Shown here one piece after another: positions 1 through 12,300 of a stretch of 64,000 nt of DNA. The position numbers and the translations under genes are program-made. Each line of letters begins with the position of its first letter. Position 1 is the stretch's first letter. Origin of the DNA: Nematostella vectensis. Taxonomy: Eukaryota; Cnidaria; Anthozoa; Actiniaria; Edwardsiidae. A model generated the notes under the pieces. The model saw only the letters and a list, made by a program, of their open reading frames with translations. It had not been told where the DNA came from and did not search any database. The DNA lies in NCBI RefSeq assembly GCF_932526225.1, contig NC_064047.1:12596460-12660459 (forward strand). Direction: 5' to 3'.

Positions 1-2
1 GA

Positions 3-1007
3 CTCCGAATCACCATTGAGGCAAACAAACAAGTTGTCAATTTCCTAGACGTCACCCTCGACCTAAAACGTAATGCACACCAGCCTTATACAAAGCCGAA
101 CTCCTCGCTACAATATGTCCACCGTGAGAGCAACCACCCGCCCTCCATCACCAAGAACATCCCTGCTGGTATCAACAGACGCCTATCTGCCCTATCTTCA
201 GACCAAGCCTCCTTTGACCAGACCGCGCCACCTTACCAGAAAGCACTCGACGATAGCGGATACAACTACACGCTACGCTACGAACCCAACACCGTAAACA
301 ACCGTAAAACCCGCAAACGCAACAACATCCTATGGTACAACCCGCCCTTCAGCAAGAACACCAGCACCAACATCGGCCACAGATTCCTCACCCTGATAGA
401 CAAGCACTTCCCGAAAGACAACCACCTTCGTAAAATCATCAACAGAAACACCATCAAAATCAGTTACAGCTGCATGAACAACACCAAACAGATCATCGAC
501 AACCACAACAAGCGCATCATCACCACATCGCCGGCTACCGAGATCGCCAGCTCCGCCCCTACCACTACCAACAACAAGACATGCAACTGCCGACAGAAAG
601 AAACCTGCCCTCTAGACGGAAACTGCCTACAGACATCTGTTATCTACCAAGCTACCGTAACTCGAAAAGATAACAACACCTCGGAAACATACGTCGGGCT
701 CACTGAAAGCAGCTTCAAGACCAGATACAGAAACCACACCGCATCATTCCGACACGCCAAACACAGAAACTCCACCGAACTCAGCAAACACGTCTGGACT
801 CTCAAGGACAACATGATTGAGTACTTTATTTCATGGCGCATTCTTTCTTCCCACTCCGCCTACAACAGTACCACTAAGCGTTGCAACCTCTGCCTCAAGG
901 AAAAGCTGACGATCATCTGCCAACCCAAACTATCAACTCTAAATAAACGCAATGAACTCGTGTCCTCGTGCCGCCACAGAAACAAAGCCCTGCTACGAAA
1001 CAATTAG
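3..1007 (+). CDS. Penelope-like retroelement, 3' part: RT C-terminus and GIY-YIG endonuclease (5' cut by window edge)
   Basis: One frame is open from the window edge to the stop at 1005-1007 (334 codons). The first residues contain the NFLDVTLDL-type block found late in Penelope-like reverse transcriptases. A basic linker follows, then a Cys cluster (CNCRQKETCPLDGNC, codons from about 576) and a GIY-YIG-type nuclease segment with TYVGLTESSFKTRYRNH and STELSKHVW. In Penelope-like elements this endonuclease nicks the target and the RT copies RNA from the nick. The coding strand is rich in C and A and poor in G, unlike the host exons. No frameshift or stop is seen in the visible part, so the copy may be fairly young. 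The N-terminal RT motifs lie outside the window. Family assignment rests on motif recognition. Confidence 0.85.
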   Translation, partial: LRITIEANKQVVNFLDVTLDLKRNAHQPYTKPNSSLQYVHRESNHPPSITKNIPAGINRRLSALSSDQASFDQTAPPYQKALDDSGYNYTLRYEPNTVNNRKTRKRNNILWYNPPFSKNTSTNIGHRFLTLIDKHFPKDNHLRKIINRNTIKISYSCMNNTKQIIDNHNKRIITTSPATEIASSAPTTTNNKTCNCRQKETCPLDGNCLQTSVIYQATVTRKDNNTSETYVGLTESSFKTRYRNHTASFRHAKHRNSTELSKHVWTLKDNMIEYFISWRILSSHSAYNSTTKRCNLCLKEKLTIICQPKLSTLNKRNELVSSCRHRNKALLRNN

Positions 1008-1457
<450 letters not shown>

Positions 1458-1728
1458 TGTTCATTGTTTAGCGCACAGCTAGAAATACCGTTGTAAAATG
1501 TGTTTTACCACTTTATTATTTATCTTCTGTTTGCGTTATGTCCATTAGATCGACAATCATGAGCACGTTTTGCCCTATATATCGATTGCGCACATAACCA
1601 GTCTGATTTGGTTGTATGATGTCTGGCAGCAGCTACAATTTTCTAGTTGCTATTGTTTTTGACGCGATTTTATAGTCAACATTCAAAAGGGTTATAGGTC
1701 TCCAATTTTATAAATTGCGCACCAAAAA

Positions 1729-1977
1729 TTGAATGGAGATATGAGTGAAGAAAATATGTGTAAATTTTATGAAGCCAAACACAAATTAGATTTATTCGCA
1801 CGACAAAAAACAAAAGGCGCGATCATTCGAAGCCGTGACAAGTGGCACAAAATGGGTGAGAAAAACACGAGATATTCTTTTAATTTAGAAAAAAGACAAC
1901 ATGACAGTAAGTATATTACAAAACTGAATGATGGCAATAATAAAGAAATCACATATCAGAAAGAAATTACGAAATAA
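1729..1977 (+). pseudogene. LINE ORF2 fragment (region between endonuclease and RT)
   Basis: An 82-codon open piece contains a GEKNTRYSFNLEKR-type block, the conserved linker just before the reverse transcriptase of many non-LTR retrotransposons, preceded by a basic RSRDKWHKM stretch. No endonuclease or RT core is joined to it on either side, so it is a dead scrap. The LINE clade cannot be fixed from this length. Confidence 0.6.
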
Positions 1978-3215
1978 ATATAAGAATTCTACAAAAACCT
2001 TCACACGCCATCTCAAGAAAGTGAGGGTGTGTCCACTATCTCTGTTTATTTCTTTGGCACACCCCCAGATAAAATCCCCTCCATGGGGGGGGGGGGGGGA
2101 GTATGATTTTTTTTCTGGAAATACACCATATTTAATTTACCTTATAAAAATGCGAAAAGGCGCTTGCTATAAAGTACCGCCCTTATTTTAGTTTATTCGT
2201 GTTGGGCACCCTGTGTATGATGTTTTTGGCGGGAATCGAACAACCAAGTTCAAGGAAGAGAGTGGATCGTGAATCCTCGCTTCGTTGGCTTTCGTGGGCT
2301 TAATGTGTTATTTGGAGGTCGATTCCATACTTTTTAATGAAAATCGATGTGACGTAAAAGGTATGTGGTTCTGAAAACACAAAATGACCGTCAAGTAATT
2401 TGTAATAAACAAACCTTTCGCTTATATAAAAAAACGAAGAGTACTTAATAAGTGTTGTGCACCATCTCAATCTGATTAAATAAGCTTTTATGCACCGTCC
2501 TTTAATGGATTGAATTGAAGTTGTTCAAAATTCATTGTCTTGCAGTTGTAGATAAAAAGCTCTTTTCTTCCGTTTCCTTGTTTGCGATAGTTTTGTTTAT
2601 GCGCCAAACGCATAAAAAGACGGTTGTGTTTTAAAATATATGCAATGAAACTACGGCAAGTATTCGAATTCTTTTCAGGGTTTGATTTTCTGCGCGCTCG
2701 ATCGAAGGTTTGTCTACACATCTTTCGAAATTGTCTAGAATAAGATTTCTCCTCTACTATGATATTTTTGGAGAGGCTTATTACTGGATACTTTTAGTGT
2801 GTTTTTCTTGAGAGACACGGAGGTCTGAAGGTTAGTCCTATTTTGCTGCAGGAAATAAATTATTTTTGTGCTTCTGTGAAATCTTTAAAATGGCGCATTT
2901 GCGAGTGTGATCCTCTCGCTTACAAAATCGCGTGAGTTAGAACTTTTCCATCCGGTATTATCTTGAAATAAAACAAATTTGCACACCTCCTCTCCGGCAA
3001 TGTGTGGAAATGGCTTGGTCTCGGAGTTTTCTAGCTCAGCCGTTTATTTCGTAAAATGTGGCGGTCCATTCCTTGGCGTATTATATGTAGTATAGAATCT
3101 CCTAGATGGCGCCATGCCATACATGTATTTAAATGAAGAAAAAAAATGTAAAAAAATGAAGAAAATATAAAAATACGTCATTAGTTTCTCATAAGCTGTT
3201 TAAAACATGTTGCAG
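1978..3215. other. No gene seen; includes a G15 tract at 2085-2099
   Basis: AT-rich, short ORFs only, none with a recognisable domain. It lies upstream of the first exon I can assign to the mucin-like gene; an earlier exon ending in phase 2 must exist but I could not find it here. Confidence 0.4.
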
Positions 3216-3330
3216 TATTTATGACGGTGGTCTGTGTGACAAAAGAAAGAGGCCCTGCAAGAAAACAAACATATTTGGTGATGGATTCCTTGATTCAGAA
3301 AACCTGACTTGTCACGTGACCGAATTCAAG
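3216..3330 (+). CDS. Mucin-like gene exon: Cys-containing ectodomain segment (first exon visible)
   Basis: Acceptor TGCAG ends at 3215; donor GTAAAT begins at 3331. It reads from phase 2 and gives 38 codons including [26 protein letters not shown] and a final TEFK. The pattern CD-x-KRPC-x(n)-FGD-x-F-x-NLTC resembles the segment before the EGF region in VWDE-like proteins (from memory). It ends in phase 0, matching the next exon. Confidence 0.65.
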
Positions 3331-6300
3331 GTAAATGAGAATTTTTATGCACAAATAACTCACCTTAGCAGTTTGAATAAAGTTGAAATTATCCGGGTAT
3401 CCGAGCTTTGCAGTGTTGCTGATTTAGAAACTTAGCTCGTATATGTATCTGTCTGCGGTTTTCAGACATGGGGTTACCAACCGTTCTTGCTTTTTTTTTT
3501 CATTTCAGGTTTTATTTTTAAGGGGGCGTTAATTGTCAGTTATTAGCTTCTATTATATGCTTTTTCTGGACCCAAAGACACGCAATGAATGCATATGTAC
3601 AGGATACACGATGGAACTTTTGCTGCTCCCGAAATGATCGGCCATGAGACTTACTGGGTGAAATATTTATTTTTACCTATATCTAGGTCTTTGGCGATGC
3701 ATGGTCCCCAAGGTCTACTCCTCAAGAGCTGCCAGGGGGTATGTTTGATCTGTTTGGGGTCAAATGTGACCTTCCTGACCCACCAACCAAAATAGGGGAC
3801 TACGACAATCCCGGGACCCCCGCGGGAGGACTGTACATTAGGATCTCCAACAACAGGATCGACGCCAGTCTGGAGAAGATGAGCTTTATTTCTTACGACT
3901 CCCTCTGCTTAAATTGTAGCAGGAAAGGTGTTTGCGTTTTAAGGGTACGTTTGCTAAGAATTCTTTTGATGCTATATAAACTAGAGAACTCCTGAAAATT
4001 ATATGATTGATAATTGCCTATGTTTGTATACCTATACACTAGTGTTGTAATAACGTATTTTGATAGCGCTATTCAAGTAAGATGATATCGCTAATGAAAC
4101 ACGGTTTTGCGGGTAACCAACGATCACCTTTTTTTTTATAGAACGATTTGTGTATGATAAATGGACACTGCTTTGCACCTGAACAGCCTAGCCCAAGGGA
4201 CTGGTGTAAGCAATGCATGCCAGAGACTGACCAATTTGATTGGATTCGGCGGAAAGGTACTGTCGCGCCAGTTCAAACATTCTATGACTTTTGGTATAAG
4301 GAACTTCAAGCAATCTTGACAACTCATTGTTCCAATTCATATTTAATCTCGCGCTTGCGATTAGCCAATCATGAAATAGTTACAAAAAATAGTTACAAAA
4401 AATGCGTCTCCACAAAAATGCTTCACAAAGTCAGCAAACGACGGGAAAACAAAGTTGAGTTTCAGAAGTTTACAGTCACTTTGTCCACAAACCGTGTCGT
4501 CCACAACCAACTCGTCCACAAATTGAGTCAATTCGTCCACAAGTAGAGTCAACTCGTCCACAAAAATAGAGTCAATTCGTCTACACATAGTTTTCACAAA
4601 AATTTAGCCTAGTAGCATAAGTGTTTCATATAAAAACGTCTAACTGTCTAGATGTGAATTTGGCAAGCAATTATACAGTGGCGGACCTAGGGGTGGTGAC
4701 GGGGGTGACATGGCTTGTTGGGCGAAAAAATAAAATAAAATAAAAATCCCTAAGGCATAGCACTTTTTAACAACATTGTTTAACCCTAAAAGATAGCACA
4801 TTGCGTGTGCTCTAAGCAATTAAAGCCTGGTTTCCATATAGTCGCTCGCGTCGCGACTGTCGCCATCTAAAAATGTGTCCGACGACGGCGCCGATCATAT
4901 GGAAACGCTCTGTTGGGCGACGGCTGCGATAGCTGCGACAAGAAACGGCACTGTCGCGGAAATAGAAAAAAATCTCGGTAGGGTGAAAAAAATCTCGGGT
5001 GTAGTTGCGACAGCGGCGATAGTTCATATTTTTAATGGAAACCAATATCTTTACTAGTCGCGACGGTAGCTACAAAAATGTGTCCCAGAGCTCATTGTGT
5101 ACGTTTCTATCATGTCCCAGAATTCCTTTTATCACAACAAATAGCGTCTGGCTGGGCGAAGAGGTGAACACCGTCTTGTTCATAGAAGAGACGTACAGAA
5201 ATACAACTGCCTTTACAAAAAAAAAGCATAAAAAATAGGCGACAAGTTTAACCAGTGCATGTGAAGTTCAAAAACATAAGAAGGCTTCGGGCGTTATTTG
5301 AAAAAAAGTCAAAATCGATCACTTCTGGATCTTCGAAATCTTCTTTGTCTTCTACGCCGTAACAGGGCATAGAGAAGAAGATAGCTGGCTTGAAGCAAGA
5401 GTCGCTCATTACTAGCCGCTATTTTGTCTCGATTTACGCGCCAATCGGGCGACGGCGGCGATTATATGGAAACGGGTAAATCGCTCACATCGCTCCAAAC
5501 ATATTTTTTGTGTCAGCACGTTTTTCGACGACGGTGGCGACAGTCGCGATACGAGCGATTATACAAAAACAAGCCTTAAGATGCGCCTAATTTTTTTTCT
5601 ATTTAAATATCAATCTAGAATTTTTTTAATGTCAGACTTTGTGAACTTCCTTTAGAAAACATATGCACTCGTATATATAGCCACCCGCTAGACGGTACAC
5701 CAAAAACTGGAAATCGACTCTGCCAAATTTTCGTCTTTAATAAGACAGTTTGGGCTTTTTTATTCCACACGCTAGACGGAGTGCAACCGGCAAATTCATT
5801 CTCGCACATAGTAGAGTGGATAAGCAAATTTATCAACATGCCCTAGTGGCAAAGCTTTAGCAACAGCGATACAATAATCCCCGGCTAAAAATGAGATTGA
5901 CTTGACCAACTACCGCGCCCAGGAGGGGAGCAGAAAGGTCCCCCCCTTTCTAAATCCTAGATCCGCCACTGTAATATGAACCCTTTCCAAACAGCTTAGG
6001 TTATAGTGCTACCTAAAAGGGTAGAGATGGAACTCGTGTTGCAGAAAAAAGCGTAAAATGTTTTTAAGATTAAAGAAGAAACAAAAAAAAAGACCCGCAC
6101 GAACAACAATGTTGTTTTACCATTAGCTACTATGAACTTGTTTTCTAACCCTATGGTGTCTGATATTACACAAGCGTACTTCAATTTCATATAAGAATAA
6201 TACTATTGTTTGTATATTCGTTGCAAATTTTGACTTTTGCCGATTTGACTTGTAGTTCGTAGTCAGGAATAAAAAGATGTCTTTCTCTTCTTTTTTTCCC

Positions 6301-9300
6301 TACACTGACATCACTGCATTAACTTAAAAAGCTTGAGCTCATATTCTCATATTACAAGCAAAAAAAACACAGTATTTTTACATAGGTTATCGTCACCTAT
6401 ACAAAAGATTTGCAAGAATGTGTATGAAGACTGCCCAATTCAAACTAGAAATTCCAGAACAAAAGCAATTTTTTTTATGTATGACATAAATAGAAAATTA
6501 TATAACCCTCAGTTAGAAGAAATTTTGTTTTATTATTTAAAACTAAAATGATTAGATTACTAATTGTTCAAATATTTTTTCAGTGAACTACCCTCCAAAC
6601 TTTACCTCTCCGTCTGTTTGGTTCGCTCTCGTTGGCGAAAATCTGTCGCTTCAACTTAAGGCAACTGACCCTGAAAACCGTACAATAAACTACAGGATCA
6701 CTAGCACGGATGCGCAAGGTTACACGTTCACACCAAACGGGCAGCTGAACTACACCATGACGTCTACAGACAACAAGACGTTCACATTCGTAGCGACAGA
6801 TGAGTGCAATGCTAACGATACAACCGCGATTACCCTTATGGCGCAATTTTGCCCATGCCAAAACGGAGGTACATGCTATCCCCATCCCTACTACCCTAGG
6901 GGGTCTGGCCAGTACGAATGCGCGTGCCCGAAAGGATTCAATGGAAGTCGCTGCGAAATGAACATTGATGAATGCCAGTCGAATCTTTGTGTCAACGGTA
7001 AGTGTATGATGATGAAATCAGATTGGTAGCAAGACACTCACCTAGTACCGCCTTTTGTTCATCTCTACATATGATCAGCTTACGAGCTTTTTTAATCTCT
7101 TTTAACATCACTTCACTTTAGGTTCCTGTGTCGATGGTGTCGCCGGCTACACTTGTAAGTGCGATGCTGGATTCAAGGGTCGACTTTGCGATGTGAAAAT
7201 CTCGAACTGCTCTGAAGACTCGTGTTATCCTGGTGTCAACTGTACCGAGGACAAGAGTGGTTTTGTCTGTGGTCCGTGTCCTGTAGGTTTATCAGGAAAT
7301 GGAAAAACGTGCATAGGTAAGAGCCTTACATGTAGATCTCGAATATAAGCAGGTCATTATTTTTATCAATGCCTGGGCCCGGCTTGCGTTACACTGTTGT
7401 TGGTTTTGTTGTTGTTGATTTTTAATCCTAAAATCTTATAAATTGAGAAGTGTGTACAGGACCCGAAACGATCCCCAAAAGTTCCCCAACTGATCCCGGG
7501 ACCCGAAACGATCCCCAGAAGTCCCCGAAATGAACCCCAAGTAATTGCAGTAATGGGCAAACAAAAGGAATGTGGAGGGATTGGCTTTCAGTTTTAAAAA
7601 CAATTTAACAATTTAACGTTATTTGTTTAACTATCAGGAAACTTACATTAACTAAAACCATAGTATCAATTTTTTTTAATACTTTAATATACGACTGCGC
7701 CGGAAATACAGTGGTTGAGTCAGAAATTGGGGTCAAATGACAATTCCCGTGATAGAAATTTGAAGAACCAGAAGAACCGTGAATAAATCATTTATAGATA
7801 AAAAGATTTACAGATAGAAAGTCTCTACATCGATCCACAGATAAAACATAAGGTTATTCTTAAGGTTACTTTTGTGCATGTTTGTTTGTATTCGGTGAAT
7901 GAAAGACCTATCATGTGCCGACTACATAAAGGAAATTAAAACTCACATAAATATTGCTTTCAACAAAAGCCACATCTTGCAACGGTAGTAAAAGGGTTGT
8001 TCGAGTGCATTACTCAGTGTGCTTTTGTTATTCCGCGATCTTCTCTGCCAAACCGGCTGCCTAAAATGTGTCGGTAAATATTCGCTCATGTGAACATGGA
8101 TTTCGTGGTGAAATACACGTTTGGTTGTCAAATGAATATGGATTTTTAGGGGTGAGTTTACCGGAAACGAGATTTATATTGTCAGAGTCATCTAGTCATG
8201 TGTCATGTGTCGGAACTGCAAATGTTTAGAGTGTGATGGAAGGTTAACAGTTCGATTGTTCTGAGCAAGGCTGTGCTATGCTAGTGTTGTATTCCTTTTA
8301 GTCGCAATTAAAAGTTGTGTATTTGTTTTGGACTCTGTTTATGGGTTTACCGCCGGGGCAAAACCCTTAATTATGCTTTAAAAGTTGCAAGTGTTTTTTC
8401 CTTTATTCCCTTTGTTCATTACCGCAATTCCTTGAGGTCGATTTCGGGGACTCCTCGGTATGGTTTCGGGTCCCGGGATCACTTTGGGTACTTTTTGGGA
8501 TCATTTCGGGTCCTGGGATCGTTTCGGGTCCTGGGATCATTTCGGGTCCTGTACAAATGTTCCATACATTTATGATAAATGAGGCCTTTTTCGTTTCATG
8601 GCAGGATGGAGGTTGCATTGTGATATACACGCATTATACAATATTAATATGAATATTATTTTTTTAACAAATACGTCTTTTTTCTTTTCATGCCAATATT
8701 AACTTACTATTCATTTCAAGTACCAGCGACCAAGCCTCCGATGACGACAGAAAGCGCTACCTCAACAGGTAAAAACGTAACCGATTGCGCAGAGATACAA
8801 ACGCGTTATTAGTTTTGTGTTAAATGAAACAAAATATATAACAGGTGACTATAGTGAAAATTGTGTTTTTGCTTTAAAGCCGAAAGAAACAGCCTCTGTC
8901 AAAACTTTCTCTTAAAAGTATGGGATTTCCTCTCTCCTATGTAGGGAGCGGTAATAATATGTTGCCAGACCTAAAAAAATATCCAGGAGTCAATGGGTTA
9001 AGTGTAGTAGTTCTTCTAGTTATCCAGGAGTCAATGGGTTAAGTGTAGTAGTTCTTCTAGTTATCCAGGAGTCAATGGGTTAAGTGTAGTAGTTCTTCTA
9101 GTTATCCAGGAGTCAATGGGTTAAGTGTAGTAGTTCTTCTAGTTATCCAGGAGTCAATGGGTTAAGTGTAGTAGTTCTTCTAGTTATCCAGGAGTCAATG
9201 GGTTAAGTGTAGTAGTTCTTCTAGTTATCCAGGAGTCAATGGGTTAAGTGTAGTAGTTTTTCTAGTTATCCAGGAGTCAATGGGTTAAGTGTAGTAGTTC

Positions 9301-12300
9301 TTCTAGTTATCCAGGAGTCAATGGGTTAAGTGTAGTAGTTCTTCTAGTTATCCAAATCCTGTTGATCCTTTTTTAGAACTGGTGACCCAGCTTCCAACCG
9401 CAACGGAGAGAGTCACTTTGGCAGGTAAATGACATCAAGAAGCAAAATGTATAGAGCCATTAGTCAGTCGCTAAGTCAGGGCCTGGGACAGAGATCAGTA
9501 ACCGAAGACTCGTTATCATGGAAACATGGTCGCCATGTTCGGTTAGTCTTAACTTTAAACACCAATGACCATGTTGAGAAAAACAGCGGAGAAAGCAGTT
9601 TTTACTAGATGATTGACATGGGAGACTTATAAAAAATTGATATCTTTCAGCTAAATAATATGCTCCTTACGAGGTCAGCAAACGTAGCTATCATTTTTTT
9701 ATCAGCTTCATTACTTTCGACCGAGCTGCCAACGACAACAATCAACCGGTATCAAACTTAACAATTTAACTTAATTTAACTTAAACAATTTAACGTTATT
9801 TGTTTAACTATCAGGAAACTTACATTAACTAAAACCATAGTATCAATTTTTTTAAATATTTTAATATACGACTGCGCCGGAAATACAGTGGTTGAGTCAG
9901 AAATTGGGGTCAAATGACAATTCCCGTGATAGAAATTTGAAGAACCAGAAGAACCGTGAATAAATCATTTATAGATAAAAAGATTTACAGATAGAAAGTC
10001 TCTACATCGATCCACAGATAAAACATAAGGTTATTCTTAAGGTTACTTTTGTGCATGTTTGTTTGTATTCGGTGAATGAAAGACCTATCATGTGCCGACT
10101 ACATAAAGGAAATTAAAACTCACATAAATATTGCTTTCAACAAAAGCCACATCTTGCAACGGTAGTAAAAGGGTTGTTCGAGTGCATTACTCAGTGTGCT
10201 TTTGTTATTCCGCCATCTTCTCGGCCAAATCGGCTGCCTAAAATGTGTCGGTAAATATTCGCTCATGTGAACATGGATTTCGTGGTGAAATACACGTTTG
10301 GTTGTCAAATGAATATGGATTTTTAGGGGTGATGTTTACCGGAAACGAGATTTATATTGTCAGAGTCATCTAGTCATGTGTCGGAACTGCAAATGTTTAG
10401 AGTGTGATGGAAGGTTAACAGTTCGATTGTTCTGAGCAAGGCTGTGCTATGCTAGTGTTTTATTCCTTTTAGTCGCAATTAAAAGTTGTGTATTTGTTTT
10501 GGACTCTGTTTATGGGTTTACCGCCGGGGCAAAACCCTTAATTATGCTTTAAAAGTTGCAAGTGTTTTTTCCTTTATTCCCTTTGTCCATTACCGCAATT
10601 CCTTGAGGTCGATTTCGGGGACTCCTCGGTATGGTTTCGGGTCCCGGGATCACTTTGGGTACTTTTTGGGATCATTTCGGGTCCTGGGATCGTTTCGGGT
10701 CCTGGGATCATTTCGGGTCCTGTACAAATGTTCCATACATTTATGATAAATGAGGCCTTTTTCGTTTCATGGCAGGATGGAGGTTGCATTGTGATATACA
10801 CGCATTATACAATATTAATATGAATATTATTTTTTTAACAAATACGTCTTTTTTCTTTTCATGCCAATATTAACTTACTATTCATTTCAAGTACCAGCGA
10901 CCAAGCCTCCGATGACGACAGAAAGCGCTACCTCAACAGGTAAAAACGTAACCGATTGCGCAGAGATACAAACGCGTTATTAGTTTTGTGTTAAATGAAA
11001 CAAAATATATAACAGGTGACTATAGTGAAAATTGTGTTTTTGCTTTAAAGCCGAAAGAAACAGCCTCTGTCAAAACTTTCTCTTAAAAGTAAGGGATTTC
11101 CTCTCTCCTATGTAGGGAGCGGTAATAATATGTTGCCAGACCTAAAAAAATATCCAGGGGTCAATGGGTTAAGTGTAGTAGTTCTTCTAGTTATCCAGGA
11201 GTCAATGGGTTAAGTGTAGTAGTTCTTCTAGTTATCCAGGAGTCAATGGGTTAAGTGTAGTAGTTCTTCTAGTTATCCAGGAGTCAATGGGTTAAGTGTA
11301 GTAGTTCTTCTAGTTATCCAGGAGTCAATGGGTTAAGTGTAGTAGTTCTTCTAGTTATCCAGGAGTCAATGGGTTAAGTGTAGTAGTTTTTCTAGTTATC
11401 CAGGAGTCAATGGGTTAAGTGTAGTAGTTCTTCTAGTTATCCAAATCCTGTTGATCCTTTTTTAGAACTGGTGACCCAGCTTCCAACCGCAACGGAGAGA
11501 GTCACTTTGGCAGGTAAATGACATCAAGAAGCAAAATGTATAGAGCCATTAGTCAGTCGCTAAGTCAGGGCCTGGGACAGAGATCAGTAACCGAAGACTC
11601 GTTACCATGGAAACATGGTCGCCATGTTCGGTTAGTCTTAACTTTAAACACCAATGACCATGTTGAGAAAAACAGCGGAGGAAGCAGTTTTTACTAGATG
11701 ATTGACATAGAGACTTATAAAAAATTGATATCTTTCAGCTAAGTAATATGCTCCTTACGAGGTCAGCAAACGTAGCTATCATTTTTTTATCAGCTTCATT
11801 ACTTTCGACCGAGCTGCCAACGACAACAATCAACCGGTATCAAACTTAACAATTTAACTTAATTTAACTTAAACAATTTAACGTTATTTGTTTAACTATC
11901 AGGAAACTTACATTAACTAAAACCATAGTATCAATTTTTTTTAATATTTTAATATACGACTGCGCCGGAAATACAGTGGTTGAGTCAGAAATTGGGGTCA
12001 AATGACAATTCCCGTGATAGAAATTTGAAGAACCAGAAGAACCGTGAATAAATCATTTATAGATAAAAAGATTTACAGATAGAAAGTCTCTACATCGATC
12101 CACAGATAAAACATAAGGTTATTCTTAAGGTTACTTTTGTGCATGTTTGTTTGTATTCGGTGAATGAAAGACCTATCATGTGCCGACTACATAAAGGAAA
12201 TTAAAACTCACATAAATATTGCTTTCAACAAAAGCCACATCTTGCAACGGTAGTAAAAGGGTTGTTCGAGTGCATTACTCAGTGTGCTTTTGTTATTCCG

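Noticed and set aside
3603-3657. Separate exon [18 protein letters not shown]
   Set aside because: It would leave a 29-nt intron before the 3687 exon, too short to splice; left as non-coding, though it could be an alternative 5' extension.
4812-5057. 60-77-codon ORFs around 4.8-5.05 kb
   Set aside because: They fall in the GC-rich arms of a MITE and have no homology signal.
8980-9348. Possible CRISPR array
   Set aside because: 41-bp units are contiguous with no unique spacers, in an animal intron.
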